Shown piece after piece: positions 20,109-29,019 of a stretch of DNA of 64,000 bases (the first letter of the stretch is position 1; each line of letters starts with the position of its first letter). The stretch comes from Bacteroides neonati (GTDB lineage: Bacteria; Bacteroidota; Bacteroidia; Bacteroidales; Bacteroidaceae), in assembly GCF_000499785.1 (NCBI RefSeq), contig NZ_HG726019.1, positions 248,001 to 312,000 on the forward strand, written 5' to 3'. Below the pieces are notes generated by a model. It had not been told where the DNA came from. It did no database searches and was given only the letters and a program-made list of their open reading frames with translations. A program made the translations under genes and the position numbers.

Positions 20109-21120
20109 CCTTCTTTGCGACTATTCGTTTGATATCCTCATCACTTACATTCCACGCGGCAATTTGACCATTGGGCTTAATCAATACGTTCGTGGGTATG
20201 GACTGAATGGCATATTGGTTGGCTATGTCCGAAAGGATACCGTTGAAATCGCAAACCTGCTGCCACGTAAGGGTATCCTGTTTAATGGCCTCTTTCCATG
20301 CCTTCCTGTTTACATCGAACGAGATACCGAGCATGCCGAAGTCTTTGTTCTTTTTATAGGCCCGATTGATTTTTCGGAGCTTTGCATTGGCTTCGGTCGA
20401 CTGTTCATTCCAGGATGCCCAGAAGTGAATCAGAAGGAATTTGTCTTTAAACTCTCCGGTGCGCGTAATCATCTCTTTTTTTGCATTGGGTAGGCTGAAA
20501 TAAGGTGCTGTTCGACCTACAGCAACGTTTTTGGCTTTGCTCAGACTCTCTTTGATTTGCTCGATAACCGGGTTGTCTTGGAGCGTGCCCGACATCAGCT
20601 CAATCAAGGTATCGATCTTTGTATAATCAGGATTCGTTTGCTGAACAAAATACGTATTGAGCAGATAGATACTTACCGGAGATGTGTGGTGGCTGCGAAT
20701 GAACTCTTCTGCTTTTTCCTGCCATACTTTTTCCGATGGTTTGCCCAATCCCTTGAGGGTTTGCTGAAAAGCGCTGTACTCTTCGTTGGCCGCTCCTCCC
20801 TCGAAGGTTAGAAACTCCAATGCATCCGTGCTTCCCTGAATTTTAATATTCTCTTTTTTATTTAAGAAAACAGGCACCTGAGTGGTATGATTGAAGAGGA
20901 GTATGGCCGAGGTGGTTGTGTCTATCTGCACCGTATGGTCAAACTTTCCTTCTTTGGCTATGATTGTGTCAATGCGTTCATAGTTGCCATCGGCTCCATA
21001 GAGGTAAATCGTATCATTACCCAGCCCCTTTATGTCTCCTTGAATGCTGGTTTCTTTAGAGTTATCTCCGCATCCAGCCAGTGCAACGAGACATGCTACC
21101 CATACGAATTTCTTTTTCAT
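20098..21120 (-). CDS. thioredoxin-fold (TlpA/DUF4369-like) lipoprotein lacking the CxxC
   Basis: A 340-aa lipoprotein (signal ending LVALAGC) with an N-terminal DUF4369-like beta domain (about 20-130) and a C-terminal TlpA-type thioredoxin domain (about 210-340). Where redox-active relatives have WCxxC after the HFWAS strand, this protein reads HFWASWNEQS, so both active-site cysteines are gone. The cis-Pro loop is kept (QSIPTNVLI). It therefore cannot act as a dithiol-disulfide oxidoreductase and is more likely a binding or structural protein. It overlaps the comM gene by 11 bp. Confidence 0.83.
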   Translation of the reverse strand: MKKKFVWVACLVALAGCGDNSKETSIQGDIKGLGNDTIYLYGADGNYERIDTIIAKEGKFDHTVQIDTTTSAILLFNHTTQVPVFLNKKENIKIQGSTDALEFLTFEGGAANEEYSAFQQTLKGLGKPSEKVWQEKAEEFIRSHHTSPVSIYLLNTYFVQQTNPDYTKIDTLIELMSGTLQDNPVIEQIKESLSKAKNVAVGRTAPYFSLPNAKKEMITRTGEFKDKFLLIHFWASWNEQSTEANAKLRKINRAYKKNKDFGMLGISFDVNRKAWKEAIKQDTLTWQQVCDFNGILSDIANQYAIQSIPTNVLIKPNGQIAAWNVSDEDIKRIVAKKDAN

Positions 21121-21160
21121 TGTTCATTTCTTTTTTGCGAATGTAAAGGTTTTAAAGATA

Positions 21161-21207
21161 AAAAAAAAGAATTGCCCGCCATTTGTGTGGCGGGCAACTC
21201 TTTTTTT
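21161..21207. terminator. bidirectional intrinsic terminator
   Basis: TTGCCCGCC (21172-21180) pairs perfectly with GGCGGGCAA (21189-21197) around an 8-nt loop. An A-tract lies on the left and a T-tract on the right. It sits 40 bp after the stop of the leftward OmpA/TPR gene. Confidence 0.88.
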
Positions 21208-21235
21208 CATATTTTGTCAATATGCCGGGAACTCA

Positions 21236-22927
21236 TTACTTAATGATGTTCACGAATTCAGCATTTGTGAAGTACTTAGCAAACTCAAGATCAGAAGCTG
21301 CTTTCTTAGCCAATGATGGTTCTTTTGCGATAGCGTTCTTCAAGCTGCTTGTCAACATAGAAGCGTTGTTTGTTCTAGCGCCAAGTACAGCCATCAAATA
21401 GTCTGTGTAAGCATCAGGAGTTTCGATACCAGCCAATGTGTTCTTAGCTTTGTTGTAATCCTTAGCAAGGATTTGAGCCAAAGCAGCACTGTTAGTCTTA
21501 GCGTCGCCGAATGCGTTTACAGCTCTTTCGTATTGTCCTTGAGCAACATACAGGTTACCTGCAGTTTGGCCATATTCCTTAGCACCGCTTGCTTTACCTA
21601 AGTAAGACTCGGCAGCAGCGTTGTCACCCTTAACCAAAGAGATAAGAGCAAGGTTCATGTTTACTTCAGGAGCTGATTGGATAGAAGCAGCTTTCTTGAA
21701 GAAAGATTCAGCCTTAGCGATGTCACCAGCTTGGTAAGCCAACTTACCTAAGTTGTTGAATGCACGATAGTCGTTAGGGAATTGTTGAGAAGCAGTTGTA
21801 AAGATAGCTACTTGCTCAGCAGGTTTGTTAGTCAATGTAGTTGCGTAAAGAATTTCTTCTACGTTCAACTCTTTCGGGTTAGAAGTAGCCAATTTAGCGA
21901 TCTCTTCGTCAGATTTGCCGATGATGTCGTAGTTCAAAGTCAAACGTGAACGACGCAATTGAGGCAGGATTTCGCTAGCCAATGTACCGTAAACAGAAGA
22001 GATGTTTTTGATCTCTTGCTCTCTTTGCTCAGGATCTTGGTACATAGAAAGTACGCGAAGAATCAACTCTTTGTCTTGGATGTTTGATTTAGAAACCAAT
22101 TCTTGGAAACCTTCCCAGTCTTCTGCAGTATATTTTGCATCAACCGGAGCTTCGATCTTAGCTTTCTTCAAATCTTTGCTCAACATCTTTGTAGTGTTGC
22201 CCTCACGATTCTCAGCCAATTTAGTATTCAACTGCATACCACCGTCTGGAGATGCATAAGCAGAAACCTCGATGTTGCTGATCTTCTTGTTGGCAGCATC
22301 GTTAACGTTAGCCACTTCTGTGTTGAATTCTTTAGCCACCTTCAATTCGCTTGAGCGAATGTTAGCTTGTTGGATAAGGAACATGATGTTAGCGTTATAC
22401 TTTTCTTTGATGATACGTTGGAAAGCATCGTCACCGTTTGCAGGGTTTGCGCTTTGCAATGTGTTGTTGATCAACTCAGAAGTTGAGATCACACCGTCAG
22501 CAATTTTCACAGCAGGGATAGAAACTGTTTTTTTACCAACTTTTGCGTTGAATTCAAGGTACAATTCAGACTTAGCCATTTCAGGAACATAGTCGAATGT
22601 AGTTTTCATTGTGTAGTTACCACCAACTTTGTAAGAGATAGTTTGGTCGTTTCCTTCTACTTTTTCACCTTGGAAGATAGCAGGCTGGCCTTTCACTTGT
22701 CCGCCTTCCCATCTCAAAACCGGAGTTACTTCAACAACAGCTTTCTTGTTGAAATACTTTTCAGGGAATTTACCGTTGATTGTTACTGGAACTTTACCGG
22801 CTACAGCTTCCAACACTTGAGGAGTAGTAGTGAAGTAATCTGAAGATAATGCACCCATTTTGTTGCTACATGACGACAATGCCACAACCAATGCCATGAG
22901 TAAAGGCAAATACAACTTCTTAATCAT
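21236..22927 (-). CDS. outer-membrane lipoprotein with OmpA-like segment and TPR repeats
   Basis: A 563-aa lipoprotein (signal ending VALSSC). The N-terminal half is beta-rich. A segment near residues 215-245 (ISNIEVSAYASPDGGMQLNTKLAENR) resembles the peptidoglycan-binding OmpA C-terminal core, and the C-terminal ~200 residues are TPR-like (NDYRAFNNLGKLAYQAGDIAKAESFF). Codon choice here is noticeably narrower than in neighbouring genes (frequent GCT, GTT, AAC, and CGT or AGA rather than a mixed set), which suggests very high expression. A strong terminator follows. Its cellular role is not known to me. Confidence 0.75.
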   Translation of the reverse strand: MIKKLYLPLLMALVVALSSCSNKMGALSSDYFTTTPQVLEAVAGKVPVTINGKFPEKYFNKKAVVEVTPVLRWEGGQVKGQPAIFQGEKVEGNDQTISYKVGGNYTMKTTFDYVPEMAKSELYLEFNAKVGKKTVSIPAVKIADGVISTSELINNTLQSANPANGDDAFQRIIKEKYNANIMFLIQQANIRSSELKVAKEFNTEVANVNDAANKKISNIEVSAYASPDGGMQLNTKLAENREGNTTKMLSKDLKKAKIEAPVDAKYTAEDWEGFQELVSKSNIQDKELILRVLSMYQDPEQREQEIKNISSVYGTLASEILPQLRRSRLTLNYDIIGKSDEEIAKLATSNPKELNVEEILYATTLTNKPAEQVAIFTTASQQFPNDYRAFNNLGKLAYQAGDIAKAESFFKKAASIQSAPEVNMNLALISLVKGDNAAAESYLGKASGAKEYGQTAGNLYVAQGQYERAVNAFGDAKTNSAALAQILAKDYNKAKNTLAGIETPDAYTDYLMAVLGARTNNASMLTSSLKNAIAKEPSLAKKAASDLEFAKYFTNAEFVNIIK

Positions 22928-23010
22928 TTTTAGGTATAATTTAAATGTTTGTAATTGAAATTTTTCCGTCTATTCGTGAACATTTTACGGCTTAGCTATA
23001 AAATGTAACG

Positions 23011-23018
23011 CAAAGATA
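23011..23018 (-). promoter_or_regulatory. -7 element of the OmpA/TPR lipoprotein gene
   Basis: The minus strand reads TATCTTTG. No good -33 box is seen. It implies a leader of about 80 nt before the start at 22927. Confidence 0.5.
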
Positions 23019-23066
23019 TTAAATCTTAAGATATATATGTGAATAAGGGGCTGATTTTATTAAATT

Positions 23067-24023
23067 TTAATGATATTCTTTCCCTTTCTCTTGTCTGTAT
23101 TTAATATTCCGTGGATGATGCTCAATGATTTCGCTTCGGAGCATGTTTCGATCGATGTGTGTATAGATCTCGGTTGTTGCGATAGATTCATGTCCCATCA
23201 TGCATTGAATGGCGCGTAAATTGGCTCCTCCTTCGAGCAGGTGAGTGGCAAAAGAGTGGCGAAACGTATGTGGACTGATATTCTTGATGATACCAGCCTC
23301 TTTGGCCAATTCTTTTATTAAATGAAAGACCATGATCCGCGAAATTCCGTTTCCCCACCGAGCCAGAAAGACGAAGTCCTCATAGCCGGCTTTTATCTTT
23401 CCGCGATTGCGGTCAATGAAGTAGAGCTGAAGCTCTTTGATGGCGCGCGGGGAGATAGGAACCAGCCGTTGTTTGCTGCCTTTTCCCTCTACCTTAATAA
23501 ATCCTTCCTTTAAATACAGATCGGATAGTTTAAGGTTGGTCAGTTCCGATACCCGTAGCCCGCAACTGTATAATGTTTCGAGGATGGCGCGGTTGCGCTG
23601 GCCTTCATTCTTGCTCAGATCAATGGCCGAAATAATATCGTCTATCTCGCTTACGGTTAATACTTCGGGTAGCTTGAAGCCGATTTTGGGACCTTCGAGC
23701 AATTCGCTTGGATCGGCCTCTATGTAATCGGCCATAATAAGAAAATGGAAAAACGATTTGATGCCCGAAATGATGCGAGCCTGCGAGCGGGGATGGATGC
23801 CAATCTCATGTAGCCCTGCTGCAAAGAGTTCCAAATCTTTGAGGCATACATTCAATACCTCTATATTCTCTAGTGTAAGGAAGCTCAAGAGCTTATCTAA
23901 GTCGGTCAAATAAGCATCCAGCGTGTTTTTTGATAGTGACTTTTCCAACCTCAGATATTGTTGGTACTTTTTGATTATCACCTCTTGCTCATCCTTCTTG
24001 CTTCTTTTTTCGTATACTTTCAT
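23067..24023 (-). CDS. xerD: tyrosine recombinase XerD
   Basis: Site-specific recombinase that with XerC resolves chromosome dimers at dif. The 318-aa protein has an N-terminal SAM-like core-binding domain (KYQQYLRLEKSLSKNTLDAY) and a catalytic domain with Arg in YSCGLRVSELTNL, HTFRHSFATHLLEGG (HxxR) and the nucleophile Tyr in TTEIYTH. Length and sequence match housekeeping XerD rather than a phage or transposon integrase, and no attachment-site repeats were seen nearby. Confidence 0.9.
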   Translation of the reverse strand: MKVYEKRSKKDEQEVIIKKYQQYLRLEKSLSKNTLDAYLTDLDKLLSFLTLENIEVLNVCLKDLELFAAGLHEIGIHPRSQARIISGIKSFFHFLIMADYIEADPSELLEGPKIGFKLPEVLTVSEIDDIISAIDLSKNEGQRNRAILETLYSCGLRVSELTNLKLSDLYLKEGFIKVEGKGSKQRLVPISPRAIKELQLYFIDRNRGKIKAGYEDFVFLARWGNGISRIMVFHLIKELAKEAGIIKNISPHTFRHSFATHLLEGGANLRAIQCMMGHESIATTEIYTHIDRNMLRSEIIEHHPRNIKYRQEKGKEYH

Positions 24024-24033
24024 TTCTTTTTTC

Positions 24034-24075
24034 TACCTTTGCACCTTGAAATATTGTTCTCTGGGGACAAAGGTA
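24034..24075. promoter_or_regulatory. divergent xerD/aroQ promoter region
   Basis: TACCTTTG at 24034-24041 on the plus strand (aroQ) and TACCTTTG at 24075-24068 on the minus strand (xerD) face each other, so the two transcripts would start within about 15 bp and overlap. Clear -33 boxes are not visible. Confidence 0.5.
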
Positions 24076-24098
24076 TTTAAAAATAGTAGGATTGTGTT

Positions 24099-24524
24099 AT
24101 GAGAATACAAATTATTAATGGCCCCAATATTAATCTGTTGGGTAAGCGTGAACCTTCTATATATGGGAGTGTTACTTTTGAAGATTATCTGTCCGAGCTT
24201 CGCAAGGCGTATGCTGATGTCGATATCAGCTATTTCCAATCGAATATCGAAGGAGAGTTAATTGATTGTATTCAGCAGACAGGATTTGAAGTGGACGGCA
24301 TTATCCTCAATGCCGGAGCCTATACGCATACATCGATTGCGCTGCAAGATGCTATTCGTGCGATCACAGCGCCGGTGATCGAGGTTCACATTTCTAACGT
24401 GCATAGTCGTGAAGCTTTTCGACATACCTCTATGATAGCCTGTGCTTGTCAGGGGGTTATCTGTGGCTTTGGGCTCAACTCTTACCGCCTGGCTCTCGAA
24501 GCGTTAACAATAAATCATCATTGA
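24099..24524 (+). CDS. aroQ: type II 3-dehydroquinate dehydratase
   Basis: Third step of the shikimate pathway, 3-dehydroquinate to 3-dehydroshikimate. The 141-aa protein has the complete family motifs: INGPNINLLGKREPSIYG at the N-terminus with the catalytic Tyr, NAGAYTHTSIAL, and EVHISNVHSREAFRHTS. It is divergent from xerD and followed by pyk on the same strand. Confidence 0.95.
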   Translation: MRIQIINGPNINLLGKREPSIYGSVTFEDYLSELRKAYADVDISYFQSNIEGELIDCIQQTGFEVDGIILNAGAYTHTSIALQDAIRAITAPVIEVHISNVHSREAFRHTSMIACACQGVICGFGLNSYRLALEALTINHH

Positions 24525-24612
24525 AAGAGATAAAAATAAATAATTAACCCTTTAAAACGCCAACCGATTGGCTCACTAACTCAATTGGTATGTTGGCACA
24601 TTAATTACTATT

Positions 24613-26070
24613 ATGTTATTAAAACAAACTAAAATCGTAGCTTCCATTTCAGACAGACGATGTGACGTGGACTTTATACAACAGTTGTTTGACGCAGGTA
24701 TGAACGTGGTTCGCATGAACACCGCACACGCCAGTCGCGAAGGTTTCGAAGCTTTGATTGCCAATGTGCGCACAGTATCCAATCGCATTGGAATTCTGAT
24801 GGATACCAAAGGCCCCGAAGTTCGCACCACCGGCAGTGCCGAACCCATTCTTTATAAGATTGGCGAGAAGGTGAAAATCGTTGGTAACCCCGACCTGGAA
24901 ACAACACGCGAGTGTATTGCCGTTTCGTACGTTAACTTCGTTAATGACCTCGATGTGAACGGAGTGATTCTGATCGACGATGGTGATCTGGAATTGCGTG
25001 TTATTGACAAAACAGCCGACTATCTGTTGTGCGAGGTGCAGAACGAAACGACGCTGGGCAGTCGCAAGAGTGTCAATGTGCCGGGTGTACGTATCAACCT
25101 TCCTTCGTTGACGGAGAAAGACCGTGCCAACATTCTCTACGCTATCGAGAAAGAGATTGACTTTATTGCCCACTCTTTTGTGCGCAACCGTCAGGACGTA
25201 CTCGATATTCGTGCCATTCTCGATGCTCATAACAGCGACATCAAGATTATCGCTAAGATTGAAAACCAAGAAGGTGTCGACAATATCGACGAGATCCTTG
25301 AAATAGCCGACGGCGTGATGGTAGCTCGTGGTGACTTAGGTATCGAAGTACCCCAAGAACGTATTCCGGGCATTCAACGCACGTTGATCCGCAAGTCGGT
25401 ACTGGCTAAGAAACCGGTTATCGTAGCTACGCAGATGCTCCATACGATGATCAACAACCCACGTCCAACCCGTGCCGAAGTAACCGATATCGCCAACGCT
25501 ATCTATTACCGCACCGACGCCCTGATGTTGAGCGGCGAAACAGCTTACGGAAAATACCCCGTAGAATCTGTTAAGACAATGGCTGCCATTGCCTACCAGG
25601 CCGAGCAAGACAAGCTCGAAGAGAACGATATCCGTATTCCGTTGGATGATCATAGCAACGACGTAACTGCTTTCCTTGCCAAGCAAGCTGTAAAAGCAAC
25701 CGCCAAGTTGAATATGCGTGCTATTATTACCGATAGCTATAGCGGTCGCACGGCTCGCAATCTGGCTGCCTTCCGTGGTCGCTATCCGGTATTGGCCATC
25801 TGCTACAAAGAGAACACCATGCGTCACTTGGCTCTCTCTTATGGAGTAGAAGCAATCTATATGCCCGAGTTGGCCAACGGACAAGAGTATTACTTTGCCG
25901 CTCTGCGCCGCTTGTTGAAAGAGGGTCGCCTGCAACCAACCGATATGGTAGGTTACCTCAGCAGTGGTAAAGCCGGTACACAAACCTCTTTCCTTGAAAT
26001 CAATGTAGTCGAAGACGCTTTGATGCATGCCGAAGAGTGTGTACTTCCTAACAAGAACCGTTATCTATAA
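24613..26070 (+). CDS. pyk: pyruvate kinase
   Basis: Converts PEP and ADP to pyruvate and ATP. The 485-aa protein has the TIM-barrel and B-domain layout: RMNTAHAS (the usual NFSHG site is modified to NTAHA), MDTKGPEVRT, KIENQEGVDNIDEI, MVARGDLGIEVP and TQMLHTMINNPRPTRAEVTDIANA, then SGETAYGKYPVE and a C-terminal allosteric-type domain. Twelve bases later the methyltransferase gene begins, suggesting an operon with the following genes. Confidence 0.94.
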   Translation: MLLKQTKIVASISDRRCDVDFIQQLFDAGMNVVRMNTAHASREGFEALIANVRTVSNRIGILMDTKGPEVRTTGSAEPILYKIGEKVKIVGNPDLETTRECIAVSYVNFVNDLDVNGVILIDDGDLELRVIDKTADYLLCEVQNETTLGSRKSVNVPGVRINLPSLTEKDRANILYAIEKEIDFIAHSFVRNRQDVLDIRAILDAHNSDIKIIAKIENQEGVDNIDEILEIADGVMVARGDLGIEVPQERIPGIQRTLIRKSVLAKKPVIVATQMLHTMINNPRPTRAEVTDIANAIYYRTDALMLSGETAYGKYPVESVKTMAAIAYQAEQDKLEENDIRIPLDDHSNDVTAFLAKQAVKATAKLNMRAIITDSYSGRTARNLAAFRGRYPVLAICYKENTMRHLALSYGVEAIYMPELANGQEYYFAALRRLLKEGRLQPTDMVGYLSSGKAGTQTSFLEINVVEDALMHAEECVLPNKNRYL

Positions 26071-26079
26071 CGCATAGCA

Positions 26080-26718
26080 ATGAACGAAACCGAGTCACTC
26101 GACGACTACATCCTGCACCATATCGACGAAGAGAGCGATTATCTCAAAGCACTCTATCGCGATACACACGTTCGCCTTTTACGTCCGCGCATGGCTTCGG
26201 GTCATTTGCAAGGTCGCATGCTGGCCATGTTTGTGCGCATGATACAACCCCGTCAGGTGCTCGAGATCGGAACCTATAGCGGCTATTCCGCTCTCTGTCT
26301 GGCCGAAGGCTTGGCTGACGGCGGAATGCTTCACACCTTCGAGATTAATGACGAACAGGAAGACTTTACCCGTCCATGGCTCGAAGGTTCACCCTATGCC
26401 GATAAAATCACCTTTTACATAGGCGATGCTCTCGAGCGAGTGCCCCAATTGGGAGTAACGTTCGACCTCGCCTTTGTCGATGGCGATAAGCGCAAGTACA
26501 TGGAGTATTACGAAATGACCCTTGCTCATCTTTCGCCCGGTGGTTATATCATTGCCGATAATACCCTTTGGGATGGTCATGTACTCGAACAACCTCATAG
26601 TAACGATCATCAAACGATTGGTATTAAAGCCTTCAACGATTTCGTAGCCAACGATTCGCGGGTAGAAAAAGTTATTCTTCCCTTGCGTGACGGTTTAACC
26701 ATCATTCGCAAGAAATAG
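26080..26718 (+). CDS. SAM-dependent O-methyltransferase (caffeoyl-CoA OMT-like)
   Basis: A 212-aa class I methyltransferase of the Methyltransf_3 family. It has the SAM-binding motif VLEIGTYSGYSALCLAEGL, the metal-binding/catalytic region FVDGDKRKYMEYYE, and IADNTLWDGHVL. These enzymes methylate catechol-type or small aromatic acceptors; the substrate here is unknown. It sits between pyk and rbfA in what looks like one transcription unit. Confidence 0.9.
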   Translation: MNETESLDDYILHHIDEESDYLKALYRDTHVRLLRPRMASGHLQGRMLAMFVRMIQPRQVLEIGTYSGYSALCLAEGLADGGMLHTFEINDEQEDFTRPWLEGSPYADKITFYIGDALERVPQLGVTFDLAFVDGDKRKYMEYYEMTLAHLSPGGYIIADNTLWDGHVLEQPHSNDHQTIGIKAFNDFVANDSRVEKVILPLRDGLTIIRKK

Positions 26719-26751
26719 TATTATTAATGTATCATTTTTATAAGTAACATT

Positions 26752-27084
26752 ATGGAAACAACCCGTCAAAACAAGATATCTCGTTTGTTGCAGAAAGAGT
26801 TAAGTGAAATCTTCTTGCTTCAGACCAAAGCGATGCCCGGTATACTGGTATCGGTCAGTGCCGTCCGTATCAGTCCCGATATGAGTATCGCACGTGTTTA
26901 CCTCAGCGTATTCCCCTCCGATAAGAGCGAGGAGCTGGTAAAGAACATCAATAACAACATGAAGTCTATCCGCTTTGAGTTGGGAACGCGTGTGCGTCAT
27001 CAATTACGCATCATCCCCGAACTAAAGTTCTTTGTAGACGACTCACTTGATTATATTGAAAAGATAGACTCTCTATTGAAGTGA
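26752..27084 (+). CDS. rbfA: ribosome-binding factor A
   Basis: A 110-aa KH-like protein that binds the immature 30S subunit and aids 16S rRNA 5' processing. It matches RbfA over its whole length: RQNKISRLLQKELSEIF at the start, VSAVRISPDMSIARVYLSVF and the closing RVRHQLRIIPELKFFVDDSLDY. Its stop overlaps the GTG start of the permease gene (GTGA). Confidence 0.92.
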   Translation: METTRQNKISRLLQKELSEIFLLQTKAMPGILVSVSAVRISPDMSIARVYLSVFPSDKSEELVKNINNNMKSIRFELGTRVRHQLRIIPELKFFVDDSLDYIEKIDSLLK

Positions 27085-28304
27085 ACCTGCCTTTTTACAT
27101 AGCCCGACGTTATCTCTTTTCGAGAAAGAAGCACAACGCCATTAATATCATTTCCGCCGTTTCGGTATGTGGAGTGGCGCTGGCTACGTTGGCGCTTATC
27201 TGCACACTCTCGGTGTTTAATGGCTTTCAGGATATGGTGGCCGGCTTCTTTACCGCCTTCGATCCGGAGCTGAAAATAACCATCCGCGAAGGTAAAGTAT
27301 TCGATGGGCAGGATGCCCGCATTCAATCTCTCCGTTCCCTGCCCGAAGTGGCTGTCTTTACCCAAACACTCGAAGAGAATGCAATGGTGCAATACAAAGA
27401 CCGCCAGACGATGGCTGTGCTCAAAGGAGTCGAAGATAATTTTGAAGACCTGACGGAGATCGACAGTATTCTGTATGGTGCTGGCGAGTTTCTGCTACAC
27501 GATTCCATTGTCGATTACGGGGTGATGGGAGTCGAGCTGGTAGCTATGCTGGGCACCGGCATACAGTTTGTCGATCCTTTGCAAGTCTACATTCCCAAGC
27601 GTGGCGCAAAGGTCAATATGGGTAACCCTTCGGCCTCTTTCAATCACGAATACCTCTATTCGCCCGGTGCAGTGTTTGTGGTCAATCAACAGAAGTACGA
27701 TAGCCAGTATATCCTTACCTCGCTTGACTTTATTCGCCGTATGCTCGATTATACCACCGAGGTGTCTGCGGTCGAGTTAAAGCTAACCCCTAATGCCAAC
27801 CTCTCTTCGGTTAAGTCGAAAATAGAACGGCTGCTTGGCAATGATTTCATTGTGCAAGACCGCTACGAGCAACAAGCCGATGTTTTTCGCATCATGGAGA
27901 TCGAGAAGCTTATCTCGTACCTCTTTCTCACCTTTATTCTGATGATTGCCTGTTTCAATGTTATCGGCTCGCTTTCGATGCTCATTCTCGATAAGAAAGA
28001 CGATGTGATGACGCTGCGCAATCTGGGAGCTTCCGATCATCTCATTTCCCGCATATTTTTGATTGAAGGCCGGCTGATCTCTCTGCTGGGAGCTGTGATC
28101 GGTCTCGTTCTTGGCCTCATCTTATGTTTCTTACAACAGCGCTTCGGGTTCATCTCTCTGGGTAGTAGCGGCAGCTTTGTGGTCGATGCTTATCCCGTAA
28201 GCGTTCATGGCTGGGATGTACTGATCGTTTTTGTTACCGTGCTTACCGTTGGTTTTCTTTCCGTGTGGTATCCGGTGCGCTATTTGAGCAAGCGATTGCT
28301 GTAG
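27081..28304 (+). CDS. FtsX/LolC-type ABC transporter permease
   Basis: A 407-aa inner-membrane protein with one N-terminal helix (INIISAVSVCGVALATLALICTLSV), a large periplasmic MacB-like domain and three C-terminal helices, the layout of LolC/LolE lipoprotein-release permeases. The N-terminal FYIARRYLFSRKKHNAIN is characteristic. Translation starts at GTG and overlaps the rbfA stop by 4 bp. No ATPase gene is adjacent. The gene converges on the response regulator gene with only 16 bp between them. Confidence 0.85.
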   Translation: MNLPFYIARRYLFSRKKHNAINIISAVSVCGVALATLALICTLSVFNGFQDMVAGFFTAFDPELKITIREGKVFDGQDARIQSLRSLPEVAVFTQTLEENAMVQYKDRQTMAVLKGVEDNFEDLTEIDSILYGAGEFLLHDSIVDYGVMGVELVAMLGTGIQFVDPLQVYIPKRGAKVNMGNPSASFNHEYLYSPGAVFVVNQQKYDSQYILTSLDFIRRMLDYTTEVSAVELKLTPNANLSSVKSKIERLLGNDFIVQDRYEQQADVFRIMEIEKLISYLFLTFILMIACFNVIGSLSMLILDKKDDVMTLRNLGASDHLISRIFLIEGRLISLLGAVIGLVLGLILCFLQQRFGFISLGSSGSFVVDAYPVSVHGWDVLIVFVTVLTVGFLSVWYPVRYLSKRLL

Positions 28305-28320
28305 GAGATGGTGGCGGTTC

Positions 28321-29019
28321 TTATGTTCTCACAGATAGTATATAGCCTACACCCCGTACCGTTTTTATTTCAATAGCCGGCTCTTCGGCCAAAGATTTAC
28401 GTAGATTGTTCATGAATACATCCAGGCTTCTTCCGGCATAGAAATCGCTGTCAACGTTCCAAAATTCACTTAGAATGGACTCTCTTTTAACGACACTCCC
28501 TTTGTTGCGGCAGAGTAGTTCAAGGATACCTGCTTCGCGTACAGTAAGCGTCTTCAGGTTTCCCTCGTTGTCTTTGAGAGCGTATTGTGTAGCCAGAAAT
28601 GTAGAATGGCCAAGCCTGTATTGTCGCTCTTCGTTTCTTGCCGGCTGTCCCTTTTTTAGTTTGAGTAAGGCTTGAATGTGTGCATCGAGCTCTTCGGGTA
28701 TGAAGGGCTTCTTTACGTAATTGTTCACTCCCAGTTTATATCCCCTTTCTACATCTTTGGCCGATACAAGTCCCGAGGCGAATATTATTAAGATATCTCC
28801 ATCCCTTTCACGAATGTGGCGTACCATTTCAAATCCATTCAGCACGGGCATCTCTATATCCGAGATGATAACTTCCGGCTTCTCTTCTTTCCAGATGCTC
28901 AATCCTTCTTCGCCATTGTTGGCTGTCAGTACCTCGTATCCTCCGATCATATCTTCGAGGCTGCTCTTAACCATATAGCTCAGGTTGGTATCGTCTTCTA
29001 CCAATAATAGTCTGATCAT
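28321..29019 (-). CDS. OmpR-family response regulator
   Basis: A 232-aa DNA-binding response regulator. The receiver domain (1-120) has acidic residues Asp9 and Asp10, phospho-acceptor Asp54 (VIISDIEMPVLNG) and a Lys in VKKPF. The C-terminal winged helix (about 135-232) ends in KTVRGVGYIL, typical of OmpR/PhoB. It overlaps the kinase gene by 4 bp (ATGA). OmpR proteins bind direct repeats about one helical turn apart, which is what the three ATAAC promoters in the next 5 kb contain, so it is the best candidate regulator of the peptide island. That link is inference. Confidence 0.92.
   Translation of the reverse strand: MIRLLLVEDDTNLSYMVKSSLEDMIGGYEVLTANNGEEGLSIWKEEKPEVIISDIEMPVLNGFEMVRHIRERDGDILIIFASGLVSAKDVERGYKLGVNNYVKKPFIPEELDAHIQALLKLKKGQPARNEERQYRLGHSTFLATQYALKDNEGNLKTLTVREAGILELLCRNKGSVVKRESILSEFWNVDSDFYAGRSLDVFMNNLRKSLAEEPAIEIKTVRGVGYILSVRT

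Noticed and set aside
23067..24023. XerD as the integrase of a mobile island
   Set aside because: Sequence and length fit housekeeping XerD, and no direct-repeat attachment sites or cargo border were found.
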